Of a DNA stretch of 64,000 bases, positions 30,183-39,299 are shown piece by piece; the stretch's first letter is position 1; every line of letters starts with the position of its first letter. The notes below the pieces were generated by a model. That model was not told where the DNA came from. It saw nothing but the letters and a program-made list of their open reading frames with translations, and searched no databases. The stretch spans positions 389,001 to 453,000 of the forward strand of contig CAJNDS010002231.1 in the NCBI GenBank assembly GCA_905221605.1, given 5' to 3'. The DNA is from Symbiodinium natans (taxonomy: Eukaryota > Sar > Dinophyceae > Suessiales > Symbiodiniaceae). A program made the position numbers and the translations under genes.

Positions 30183-32243
30183 ATCAATATTGCTTAAGAA
30201 CCACTAAAAACTAAAAAGTAATTCTTCCTTATAAGGGTAATATAGGGATTATTGTTTTTTGTATTTCTATTGAAAACGTATTCTTCCTTATAAGAGAAAT
30301 GCTACCCCCCCCCCCCAGCGACCTACCCTTTTTAGGCCTTTTTAGGCCTTGTTAACAAAAAATATAACAACGAAGGCCCAAAGCAGCGTAGCTAATCACC
30401 GGGTAATGAAGGACAGTTACTGGGACACCAACCTCACAGACCCCGATAAAACCGGCATTGGATTAATCTACATTTTGAATCTGAAGCGGACAATGCTGTT
30501 TTTAGATGTCTAGATCTGTGTTTGTTCTATGCAAATTGTGCGTTTAAAGGGCATTTAATGTTTTGTTGAGCAACTGATTTATTTATACAGTTGTGTTTGC
30601 ACGAGGCAAAGCATTAATCAAATAGTGAAACATTTTTCTTGATTCCATGCGAATTTAACTACTAGAGTATTTATTAAGCAAAGAGCCCAATTTGACTCAA
30701 GTGAATACTATTTAAGGGAGCATACTCAACCAAGATACGAAATAGACACCATTCTCAACCAAAATATGGCAAAGTGTGCGTTTAAAGGGCAAATAATGCT
30801 TTGTTGAGCAACTACAGCATTTATACAATTGTGTTTGTACTAGGCAAAGTATGAATCAAATACTATCTGAAAAGTCCACTGAAATACCTTATGTTTACAT
30901 ATTCATGAAGTTTTTTTATTTGTGAACTAATCTATGCGTATTTAGGTACTAGAGTAATTGCTAGGCAAATAGCCCAATTTGACTCAAGTGAATACCATTT
31001 AAAGGACCATACTCAACCAAAATACGAAATAAGCATCATATTCAACCAAAATATGGCAAAGTGTGGTTTAAAGGGCAAATAGTGCTTTGTTGAGCAACTA
31101 ATGCATTGAAACAGTTGTGTTTATACCAGGCAGAGTATTATTGAAATACTATCTGCAAAGTCCACTGAAATACCTTATGTTTACATATTCATGAAACATT
31201 TTTTTTTGAAATCATTCTATGCGAATTTAACTGCTAGAGTAATTTTTAAGCAAATAGCCCAATTTGACTCAAGTGAATACAATTTAAAGGACCATACTCA
31301 ACCAAATACGAAATAAACACTAACGGAAATTGAAGCGGTTCTACCTACATAACAATGAAACAAAGATTGCTGAAGTATTCAATAAAGACCACTTATATAC
31401 TATGTCTGAAAAGCACAATTTGCATAAGCAAGCTTAAAAATGCACAACAATGGAAATAGAAGCGGTTCTACTTACCTAACGATGAAACAAAGATGTCTGA
31501 AGTATTTAAGAAAGACTATGTTTGAAAAACACAACTTGCACAATCAGGCCTAAAAAATGCACAAGAATCCTAGAAAAGTACTTAGTGAAGGCCATACACA
31601 AGCAAATTCACAAATACAAAAAAACATCCAAAAGCGCAAGCTAGTCAGGAGAATCTCTGGTGAAGTTTGGATTATAGGGTTTTGGGGTATCCCTGGACGA
31701 GTAGGAGGTACTTTTTAAGCAAACAATTTTAAGCAATAAATGCTTTTTCTCAAGACAAGTATTGCAAATGCTGCTTCTAGATAATTAATCGCTTTTACCA
31801 GGCAACTAGTATCCATGCGAATTTAGCTACCAGAGCACCAAGTAATGGCTGAATAAGGTCTACTACACTTGAGTACATCCAAAAGATGCACCAAACACGA
31901 GTTGAAAAAGAAGCGAAGCGGTTCTACTTACATAATAACGAAACAAATAGTTCTGAAGCACTAGAAAGACCACTTGTAGACTATTTCTGAAAAGCACAAT
32001 TAGCATAAGCACACTTCAAAATGCGTAGTTGTTGCTTCGGTGACCGTGAAGGCGAACCAAAAAGCCAAAATACCAAAACCAAAAAAAACAAAAACACCAA
32101 AACCAAAACAACCAAAAAAACAAAAACCAAAAAAAAAAAAAAAAAAAAGAACCAACAAAAACCAATTTTCCAGGACTCTTGGAGAATCCTCATAGGGATT
32201 TCTGAGAGTTCCGGTTCCGGATTTTTGTTTTTTTGTTTTGGTT

Positions 32244-32277
<34 letters not shown>

Positions 32278-32491
32278 TGTTTTTTGGTTTTGGTGTTTTT
32301 GGTTTTTCTACTGTCCCGTGTATGCGATTTTAGTTGTATTTTCGTCTACGCCTTAGGAAACACGCTATGTTGCACACCGAGTTTGCTTGCAGTGCAGCTG
32401 GGTGACTTGAGACAAGGCGAAAAAGGGTAGGTCACTGGGGGGGGGGGGGGGGTAACAAGGGAAATATAGGGATTATGTCTCTTGATTCTTT

Positions 32492-32524
<33 letters not shown>

Positions 32525-32540
32525 GCTCTTAAGCAAATAG
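30183..32540. mobile_element. Introner family 4, split by a 2.16-kb transposon
   Basis: Left part 30183-30300 begins TTGCTTAAGAACC and contains the family core 'cttccttataaggg.aatatagggatta'; right part from 32457 resumes with 'aagggaaatatagggatta' and ends CTCTTAAGCAAATAG at about 32540 after a G-tract. The break point is filled by the element 30301-32456. Confidence 0.7.
30301..32456. mobile_element. 2.16-kb TIR transposon with 9-bp target duplication, non-autonomous
   Basis: The outer ends are GCTACCCCC... and the inverted ...GGGGGTAAC, followed by CAGCGACCTACCCTTTTT at 30316-30333 and its complement (one mismatch) at 32420-32437. Flanks aagagaaat (30292-30300) and aagggaaat (32457-32465) match 8 of 9. 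The body is AT-rich, has no telomeric repeat, and contains three diverged copies of a roughly 270-bp unit (30525-31320; 'tttgttgagcaact', 'gactcaagtgaata') and three copies of another ('gaagcggttctac'), then a large A-rich/T-rich inverted pair (32050-32310). No transposase frame. TIRs plus a 9-bp duplication point to a Mutator-like element. Confidence 0.8.
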
Positions 32541-32689
32541 CGGTGAATGTGAGCCTCTTAAACCCACAAAGGGGAGATATGAGATGTCCCAAGGGCCTAC
32601 CGAGGAACCTTGGAGAGAAGCGTAGCTTAACGGGGTTTGAGACTGGAGTAGGGTTTAGGGTTTAGGGTTTAGGGTTTGGCATTCTGTCC

Positions 32690-32805
32690 TATTCTTCTGT
32701 ACGTGGTGTGGGATATGGGTGCTGTTTGCTTATGCGTGGTTTGGCTTTGAGGCTGGAGCCGGTTGTCGTTGAGAAATGTTCGGGCTTGGTGACGCTTAAG
32801 TTGCG
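32690..32805 (-). CDS. Unassigned exon
   Basis: Reads TQLKRHQARTFLNDNRLQPQ then SQTTHKQTAPISHTTYRRIG, 43 codons. The plus strand is also open. It abuts the family 3 element at 32807. Confidence 0.4.
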
Positions 32806-32806
32806 T

Positions 32807-32954
32807 AGTACTTGGAGGTTCATGGTACTTGCTGACCACTTAAAACTGTACTTGCAACTGTACTTGTAGCCATATTAGGGCACTTAAGGGCTCAGAAGTG
32901 GGTCATATAGGTACACTTCTAGTTGCTTAATAAGTACCATGAACCTCCCAGTAG
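32807..32954. mobile_element. Introner family 3
   Basis: AGTACTTGGAGGTTCATGGT at the left and ACCATGAACCTCCCAGTAG at the right, same interior as the copy at 62390-62529. Confidence 0.75.
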
Positions 32955-32984
32955 GACTTACTTGCGACGTCGGGGAGGTGGATG

Positions 32985-33080
32985 GCTTTCGGGCACCAGG
33001 GGTTCGGCGTCTGGATGTTACGATGCGTCAAGGGAAGTCTCCCAAGGTCCTTCTTGGGGGTTGACAAGCCCGAAGCACCC
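32985..33080 (-). CDS. Unassigned exon
   Basis: Reads GASGLSTPKKDLGRLPLTHR then NIQTPNPWCPKAIHLPDVA. A good 35-codon frame; donor near the family 3 element. Confidence 0.5.
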
Positions 33081-33184
33081 TAAGGCCCCAAACTTACCCA
33101 GGTAACCCTAAACCCTAAACCCGAAACCCTAAACCCTTTGAACCTAGAAGCCGCTTCATGCCAAGCCCTAAACCCTAAACCCTA

Positions 33185-33465
33185 AGTCTCAAGGTGAGGA
33201 GCAGTGCAGCGCATGGTACCGGCACCCCATTGGACAAGATGGGGCTATGGCCAAAGCTCCGGAACATGAAGTTCTGGGCCTCCCAGGCATCAGGGCTGTT
33301 TGGGGGGGTTGTTTAGGGCTAGGAACACCGAAAACGGTAAGAACCTGAATCCGAAAGCACACCCGAAACTCCAACCTGCCCCCACTCCCCAACTGCATTA
33401 TTTTCAAGACCTTCCACGTTTGCGAACTGCTTGACTCGAACTGTCAGGTGCCAACTTCTCAGCCA
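33185..33465 (-). CDS. Two unassigned exons
   Basis: 33407-33463 reads VAEKLAPDSSSQAVRKRGR; 33190-33298 reads DAWEAQNFMFRSFGHSPILS then NGVPVPCAALLLTLRL. They lie downstream of the TAGT-like gene and may belong to it. Confidence 0.45.
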
Positions 33466-33539
33466 CCCCTAAACCCTAAACCCTAAACCCTAAACCCTAA
33501 ACCCTAAACCCTGAACCCTAAACCCTAAACCCTAAACCC

Positions 33540-33686
33540 AGGGCTCTGCTTCGCCGTTCGCTGCCTGGGCTGTCTTGCGACGGCGGCTGCCTGTTCGCAC
33601 CTCCAGCAGTTGCGGGAAGGACTCTGAGATGCGCCGGATGGCCTCCTCTTCATGCGCTTTCCTTTCCTTCAGCTGCTTGGCAATGG
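33540..33686 (-). CDS. TAGT-like gene, probable C-terminal exon
   Basis: 49 codons: PIAKQLKERKAHEEEAIRRI, SESFPQLLEVRTGSRRRKTA, QAANGEAEP. A helix with 'FP.LL' and a following basic (RRRK) stretch; in TAGT-type proteins of algae and their viruses a similar 'FP' plus basic region follows the catalytic part, which together with position suggests membership. Telomeric arrays on both sides. Confidence 0.5.
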
Positions 33687-33954
33687 GGTTTAGGGTTTAG
33701 GGTTTAGGGTTTGGGGTTTAAGGTTTAGGGTTTCGGCAAGCACTCTCTGCAACAGCAGGCTCCCAGGGTTTCGGAATTATTACAAACATGCAGCTTGCGG
33801 TGGCCGCAACAAAAAAAACTGACCGAATCAAAACCCCTAGTACCTATGCCCTATAGACCCTAGACCCTAGACCCTAGACCCTAAACCCTAAACCCTAAAC
33901 CCTAAACCCTAAACCCTAAACCCTAAACCCTACAGGCCCCCCAAAAAATTCGTA

Positions 33955-34078
33955 AAGTAGCAACTCCGGGTGTCGGATGCGCCTTTGTAAAGGAAGTTTA
34001 TGCCTCCTGCTGCTTTGAACTCCGTCCGGGCGCTGTACATCGCATATCTCAGCACAATGCCGTCGGCGTTGAAGAACC
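33955..34078 (-). CDS. TAGT-like gene, exon 5
   Basis: Reads FFNADGIVLRYAMYSARTEF then KAAGGINFLYKGASDTRSCY. It follows RNRHSNEFRSVYGSPTEDVE-RS(C) of exon 4; the joined pattern EDVER..RFF..DG.V.R......T.F....GG is what I recall for TET-associated glycosyltransferase-like proteins. Acceptor AAG|G. Confidence 0.55.
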
Positions 34079-34269
34079 TTCAGGGTTTAGGGTTTAGGGT
34101 TTAGGGTTTAGGGTTCCCGCCTAGCTGAGCCCAGAGGGCCACTCTGCAGGGACAAGTCGGGAGGGCTTAGGGTTGAAGGTTGAGGGTTTCGGGTTTCGGT
34201 TTTATTTGGGGTTCAAGGTTGCGGTTTCAGGTCCAGGGTTCAGGGCTTAGAGCTTAGGGTTTTGGTTTG

Positions 34270-34560
34270 GTTGAGGGCTCAAGTTTCAGAATGTGTGTAT
34301 AGATAACAAGTATGGTACAACATATCATGTGCTTGATTTAGTATACAGCAAAAGTATGTAAGACCGTATTTAAGGCATGAAGTACAATACTTAATACGAA
34401 AACGTCGTCCATAAGTACATGAGTATAAGAAAGTACATACGTAAGTAGGTATTTCAGTATACAAATATACAAGCATAAGTATTCATTGATTAGTTAACTT
34501 CTGTAACACGATATATCTATCTCTCTCTCTCTATATATATATATAAATATATGTACGACG
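34270..34560. other. AT-rich intronic DNA
   Basis: Low-complexity tract with TATAC/GTACAT words, a CTCTCT run and a TA run; the 65-codon minus frame in it is Tyr/Cys-rich and not considered a gene. Confidence 0.6.
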
Positions 34561-34978
34561 TCCAGATTCCACGTTCTATGGGCTGCTTTTACAAATCGCC
34601 AAACCCGACGGTGCATCGAACATCATCAAATCACCAATGCGAGTGCCCCTGAAAGGCCTAAATGACCCAACTTGCCCCCTGAAGTCTAGGGTCTATAGGG
34701 TTTAGGGTCTAGATGGGTCTAGGGTCTAGGGTAAGTGGAACGCCCAAAGCCCTGAGTGCCCGCCAAAGCCTAACCGCAAATACCCTAAACTACTTTTTTG
34801 CCTAAGAACCCCTCCAAAAGAGACTCTTCTTTATTATAAGGGAAGCATAGGGTATGTTACCTTCTATTGTTTTTTTGGGGGGTTCATAACCAAATAGTAG
34901 TAACTCCGAAACCCTACTGAAACCCCCGATCTCAACCCCAAACCCTAAACCCTAAACCCTAAACCCTGGACCAACCTA

Positions 34979-35046
34979 CAGGAGCGCTCCACATCCTCGG
35001 TGGGCGAGCCATAGACGGATCGGAACTCATTGCTGTGCCGGTTCCT
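34979..35046 (-). CDS. TAGT-like gene, exon 4
   Basis: Reads NRHSNEFRSVYGSPTEDVER. Acceptor CCTTAG|G. Upstream intron holds telomeric repeats. Confidence 0.55.
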
Positions 35047-35184
35047 AAGGTTTTGCAGTGACCCAGGGAGAAGAAGAGGGTTTAGGGTTTAGGTTTTAGG
35101 GTTTAGGGGAGTACATACTTCTTTTTGGGCTACTTCCCTAACACAGGGAACCCACAAGCCCCAAAAAGTAAAAGTAAAGCATAC

Positions 35185-35307
35185 CACTGAACAGCCTCGG
35201 CTCAGGTAGCCGTAGGCAAACCCGTTGACCATGCCATTCCTTCTTGAGATATGTGTCCGCCGCATATTCATTGGGTTGTGGCTGGGGCTCAGCCCCCATA
35301 GATATGC
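35185..35307 (-). CDS. TAGT-like gene, exon 3
   Basis: Starts at AACAAG|G with AYLWGLSPSHNPMNMRRTHI then SRRNGMVNGFAYGYLSRG. The block AYLWGL.P..NP..(M).....(S)R(R)NG(M)(V)NGF.YG is a strongly conserved-looking core. Its 3' end is uncertain; a GC donor (CGAG|GC) is possible. Confidence 0.65.
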
Positions 35308-35495
35308 CTTGTTCATTGTTGGGATAATACTAAAAAACAAATAACAATAATAATAATAGTAATAATCATAATACTAATAATCATCTTAATAATCTAAAAT
35401 GGGTGGTGATGAAACGAGTAATAATAATTTATATTCCTTATTGGGTTCAAGTACCCTGAAAAATGTAAAATGCTAGCCAACTATGACAAAGATGC
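35308..35495. mobile_element. Introner family 2 (intron of the TAGT-like gene)
   Basis: 188 bp with TIRs CTTGTTCATTGTTGGG and the inverted CCAACTATGACAAAG and a 4-bp target duplication atgc (35304-35307 and 35492-35495). On the minus strand it is a GC-AG intron (GCAT...AACAAG|GCAT). Splicing gives HEQG-AYLWG in frame. An AAT-repeat (35330-35400) enlarges it relative to the copy at 24.33 kb. Confidence 0.85.
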
Positions 35496-35685
35496 CCCCT
35501 GTTCGTGCATCAGGTCGCGGGCGTGGTGAATCAGACATTCCAAGGATCCTGATGGAAGCGGCTGGAGGGTGTCCTGAGTTGTGCCGTCCTTAATCTTGCA
35601 GAACATCTCCGGGACGTCATCGTCAAAGGACACAATGTGAGTTCCTTCAGGATGGTACTTACTGATGAAGTCTCTCTGCTCCTGC
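35496..35685 (-). CDS. TAGT-like gene, exon 2 with DDD motif
   Basis: Reads QEQRDFISKYHPEGTHIVSF, then DDDVPEMFCKIKDGTTQDTL and QPLPSGSLECLIHHARDLMH-EQG. The strand-loop IVSFDDDV is the expected nucleotide-sugar/metal site of a GT-A fold transferase. Both limits are fixed to the base by introner duplications. Confidence 0.7.
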
Positions 35686-35880
35686 CTTGGTAGCCCAGTA
35701 ACCATCTTCTAATCAGAACACCCTGTTTGGGTTTGGGTTGCTTTAATAAACCCTACATAAACTCTAAACCCTAGAGACCCTAAACCCCTAAACCCTAGAA
35801 CCCGAAACCCAAACCCGAAACCCTACACCCTAAACCCTAAAACTCGTGTAAAAAGGTACCAAGCTGGGCTACCAAGCTTC
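35686..35880. mobile_element. Introner family 1 (intron of the TAGT-like gene)
   Basis: 195 bp with perfect 13-bp TIRs CTTGGTAGCCCAG/CTGGGCTACCAAG, telomeric CCCTAAA units in the middle, and an imperfect 4-bp duplication (ctgc 35682-35685; cttc 35877-35880). Minus-strand GA-AG intron: splicing gives QGVLGT-QEQRDF in frame. Confidence 0.8.
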
Positions 35881-35957
35881 GTCCCAAGCACACCCTGCTT
35901 CACCTTGATCAAGGGCCAGCCCTTCAGGGCGTACTTGTACCGGCTCTCTTCTGGCTC
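35881..35957 (-). CDS. TAGT-like gene, exon 1 (of those resolved)
   Basis: Reads EPEESRYKYALKGWPLIKVK then QGVLGT. Starts at CCAAGTAG|G, the end of a family 3 introner. The last 12 bases at its 5' end lie within a 22-bp direct duplication around a telomeric segment (35946-35967 and 36015-36036). The further upstream exon LKKVWVAPGFAPEQQERWG at 36192-36250 fits the N-terminal strand of the same fold. Confidence 0.6.
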
Positions 35958-36191
35958 CTACTTGGAGCGGGTTGGGTATTTAGGCTTTAGGGTTTCGGGT
36001 TTCGGGTTTAGGGGCTCTTCTGGCTCCTACTTGGAGGTTCATGGGTAAGCTGAAGTAAGGGGTACAATCTTCGTCACCTATATACACCTTATATCGTCCC
36101 TATTTAGGAGGCTCATGTGCAGGGCATAGGTAGGGCTATAAGTACCCTACAAGGGTCTAAACCCTAAACTCTACAGCACTGCAAGTAAGGT

Positions 36192-36250
36192 GCCATCCCC
36201 CCACCGCTCCTGCTGCTCTGGGGCAAAGCCCGGAGCGACCCATACCTTCT
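36192..36250 (-). CDS. TAGT-like gene, upstream exon
   Basis: Reads LKKVWVAPGFAPEQQERWG. It resembles the start of a GT-A transferase (short strand, then a Q..Y/W helix). Telomeric arrays flank it upstream (36255-36385). Confidence 0.45.
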
Positions 36251-36259
36251 TCAGGTTTG

Positions 36260-36783
36260 GGGTGTAGGTTTAGGGTTTAGGGTTTAGGGTTTAGGGTTTA
36301 GGGTTTAGGGTTTAGGGTTTAGGGTTTAGGGTTTAGGGTTTAGGGTTTAGGGTTTAGGGTTTAGGGTTTAGGGTTTAGGGGTGGGGGGGTTGGGGGGGTT
36401 AGGGTTTGGGGTTTAGGGGTTTAGGTTTTAGGGTTTGGGGTGTAGGGATTTTGGGGTCTAAGGATTTAAGTGTGCAGCTTCTTTGGGTTCGTTTTCTTGC
36501 TTTCCACCTAGCTGAACTGAAGTCTATAACCCTAAACCCTAAACCCTAAACCCTAAACCCTAAGCCCTAAACCCTAAACCCTAAACCCTAAACCCTAAAC
36601 CCTAAACCCTAAACCCTAAACCCTAAACCCCGAGCCGAAAACCACCCCAAAGCCCCCCGCACGTTCCCGACCTCGATGAGCTGCTCTGGGATCTGTTGCC
36701 GCAAAAGAAGAGCAAGGGTCTCCTAGGGTTTAGGGTTTAGGGTTTAGGGTTTAGGGTTTAGGGTTTAGGGTTTAGGGTTTAGG
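36260..36783. repeat. Cluster of opposed telomeric arrays
   Basis: TTTAGGG x16 (36265-36380), then CCCTAAA x14 (36530-36630), an exon, then TTTAGGG x8 (36725-36783). Adjacent arrays point in opposite directions. The exon at 36640-36722 reads LALLLRQQIPEQLIEVGNVR on the minus strand. Confidence 0.85.
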
Positions 36784-37044
36784 GCTGGGCTCCTGCTGCA
36801 TGATCTGAGGGCAGCGCGTGCGAAGGGTTGGGGGCTTAGGGGTTTGTAGGCTTTATTTCCCTAAGAGTCCCAAAAAGTGTACAACCTGGGCCCCTACAAG
36901 TCACGACATAAATCCAATAGATCCCTACCTGGACTCTTAGGGTCTCTGCCCCCTGCTTCGCTGACTCATGTGCAGAACTCAGGCGGTTTAGGGTTTAGGG
37001 TTTAGGGTTTAGGGTTTAGGGTTTAGGGTTTAGGGTTTAGGGTT

Positions 37045-37590
37045 TAGGTGGCTTGGACCTTTGTCTTCTTAAGGGCGGCGAAGTCAAAATCAGTGATCTC
37101 CAAGGCGTCTTGGGACAGAAAGGTTCTCGAAGACCTTTCTTTTTCTTTTTGTGGTCTTATTCTGGGGGTTTGGGTTTGCTGCATAAGGTTCAACCACTGT
37201 TATGTGGTGACACCTTGGTCATGAGACCCTAAATAGAATAAAATCCCCTCAAGGGACCCCAAAAGGGTACCCCTATTTGCGGAGACCCCATACAGAACCC
37301 ATCTCCTGGCATAGCCTCTGCGGCCGTCCATAGCCTTGGCATCTTCGGTCCCTCCCAAACGTTGCGACCACGCTTTAGGGTTTAGGGTTTAGAATTTAGG
37401 GTTTAGGATTTAGGGTTTAAGATTTAGGGTTTAGGGTTTAGGGCCCAGAAGAAAACAGCAAAGGTCCCGAAACAGCTTGAGGGCAAGATCACGTGACCGC
37501 CTTCGGCTCCCCCTTCCGAACCCCAGCAATCTTGGTCTCACTACACTTCCATAACAAGACAAAGGTCATGTTTGCACTAGGAGACCCTAA
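37045..37590 (-). CDS. Three unassigned exons
   Basis: 37470-37580 reads MTFVLLWKCSETKIAGVRKG then EPKAVT; 37308-37372 reads GRNVWEGPKMPRLWTAAEAM; 37048-37118 reads LSQDALEITDFDFAALKKTK. Separated by telomeric arrays and a short 'gaccctaaatag' element. Confidence 0.45.
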
Positions 37591-37594
37591 ACCC

Positions 37595-37810
37595 TAAACA
37601 CGAGGCCGTCCCACCCGCAACGAACTCAAGGCCAGGTATCTTGGGATGACCACGATGTAGGGCGGGCGATCGACACCCGGCCACAGCGTCCGGTACAAGA
37701 TGTGTGGGGGCTTGGAGAAGTAGCCGCCATAGCCTTCAGGATTTAGGGGCTTTGCGGAGGTCGCAGGCGTGGCCTTTCGCAGGGTTGGCCGTGGCTTTCC
37801 ATCTTTTATG
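37595..37810 (-). CDS. Long unassigned exon, 72 codons
   Basis: Continuous minus frame without ATG: SGIKDGKPRPTLRKATPATS, AKPLNPEGYGGYFSKPPHIL, YRTLWPGVDRPPYIVVIPRY, LALSSLRVGRPR. The PPYIVVIPRYLAL stretch looks like a buried strand. No family recognised; one of the best exons of the window. Confidence 0.6.
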
Positions 37811-37884
37811 CCAGAACCATAAAAACTAAACCCTAAACCCTAAACCCTAAACCCTAAACCCTAAACCCTAAACCCTAAACCCTA

Positions 37885-38005
37885 CAGACGATTATTGCTA
37901 CAAGAGAAGCTGAAGCTGTGAGGAACTTTCAAACGCAAGGAAGCAGAGGCCCTGAGGGCCAGGCCCGCCCCCTCCTCATCCTCCGCGTAGCCTTCGCAAA
38001 GGGCC
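37885..38005 (-). CDS. Unassigned exon
   Basis: Reads GALCEGYAEDEEGAGLALRA then SASLRLKVPHSFSFSCSN. CCCTAAA array downstream. Confidence 0.5.
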
Positions 38006-38424
38006 CCAAAACCACCGTTTGGGGTTTGGGGTTTAGTAAAAGGGGCTCCTACGTAGCAACTTTAGGGCACAAGTATATACGATAGAGGTACATGGAGTCT
38101 TAGGGCTTGGTTGGTTCTGGGGACTGGTAGACTGAGGATTCAGGCGGGTTGGGATGTAGGGCTTTAGGCTGAACGGGTGTGGGATTCATGGTTTGAGGAG
38201 TTAGGAATTTAGGGTTCATGGTCTGAGGATTTCGAGATTTGGGGTTCTGGAGGTTGTTTGAATCAGACAAGCCCAGTGGCGTCCAGCAACCAGCGGCAGC
38301 ATGGAAACGTAGTCCTCTGCTGGATCTTACACCCTGCATCTTGTCATCGAACCTGTGAATCTCTGTTCGGACTAGGCTTTTGTTTGAATAGACTTAAGAA
38401 AAAACGGCTCTGCACGAATGACCA

Positions 38425-38466
38425 CTACAGAGACAGGTCCTCCCCAAAGATGGAGGGCTTGAGCTC
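38425..38466 (-). CDS. Acidic Ser-rich protein, last exon
   Basis: Begins GAGC after the introner and reads (E)LKPSIFGEDLSL then TAG (38425-38427). Joined to 38630 it gives ATIRDLPELKPSIFGEDLSL, the C-terminus of the gene. Confidence 0.7.
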   Translation of the reverse strand, partial: ELKPSIFGEDLSL

Positions 38467-38629
38467 CTTAGTAGCCCAGTAACCATATCATAATACGGGC
38501 ACCCTTTTCTTGGTTGATTACTTTGTAAGGGAACCACCCTAAACCCTAAACCCTAAACCCTAAACCCTAAACCCTAAACCCTAAACCCTGAACCCTGAAC
38601 CCTGAACCCTGAACCCTGAACCAAGGCTC
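38467..38629. mobile_element. Introner family 1 with telomeric insert (last intron of acidic-protein gene)
   Basis: Starts CTTAGTAGCCCAGTAACC, has the family core 'ttactttgtaagggaacc', then CCCTAAA/CCCTGAA units, and ends ACCAAG. Target duplication gctc at 38463-38466 and 38626-38629. GA-AG intron on the minus strand; frame kept. Confidence 0.8.
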
Positions 38630-39110
38630 AGGGAGGTCGCGAATCGTGGCGCGAGGTGCCCGAACAGCTGGGTCGCCTTCATCGCCCTCTTCGAACATCT
38701 TGACGGTTGTGCCAGACGGGAGGCGCATGGGCTTCGCCGCCTTCGGCCGTTGCTTCAGATCCTCGCTCTCACTGGAGGAGCTCGATTCGCTGGAGCTGCC
38801 CTGCGCCTGAGGCCAGGGTGTGGACGGCACGGGAGTGCCGAACTCGGCCAGCAAAGCAGGAGGGGTCTTAGGCACCCCACTGTTCGCCATGCCCTTCAAC
38901 AGCGCATCGGGGGTCACAGGGGCGCGCTGGCCGCTGCCCGCGTTTGACAGAAGAGTCGCAAGCTTGTCTCTGAAGTCTTCTGTGGTGAGGGAAGGCTCAT
39001 CCTTGTCTTCCCCCTCCTCATCCTCATCCTCTTCATCCTCCTCCTCCTCGTCCTCATCCCCTTCGCGATCCTGGTGTTGCGTCCTCGGCTCCACCCACTG
39101 GAGAAAAATG
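38630..39110 (-). CDS. Acidic Ser-rich protein, main exon
   Basis: About 150 codons, the longest well-supported coding stretch. Order: REGDEDEEEEDEEDEDEEGE (acidic run), SLTTEDFRDKLATLLSNAGS, VTPDALLKGMANSGVPKTPP, a SSSESSSSSESED run, then KQRPKAAKPMRLPSGTTVKM and FEEGDEGD. Acidic and phospho-Ser-like runs suggest a nuclear or chaperone-like, largely disordered protein; no enzyme domain seen. The 5' limit is probably at TTTTTCTCCAG (about 39100); the ATG at 39226 may be intronic. Confidence 0.7.
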
Positions 39111-39181
39111 AGCCCCAGATCCCGAACCGAATGACAACGAACATGAAAGAAAGGGTTTCCGAGCACCATACCCCTTGATAA

Positions 39182-39275
39182 AGGAAGATCCCTTGTGGGA
39201 TGCTTTCCCCTTATACTGACTAACACTCCTTAATAGGGACTCTCTGCTAGTATAAGAGGGAACATCCCAAAAGAT
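39182..39275. mobile_element. Introner family 5
   Basis: Inverted ends 'gatgctttccccttatactg' and 'cagtataagagggaacatcc'-like, with 'aacactccttaatagggact' in the middle. Upstream of the acidic-protein exon. Confidence 0.6.
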
Positions 39276-39299
39276 GTCTTGACTCCTACTGCCACAGGA

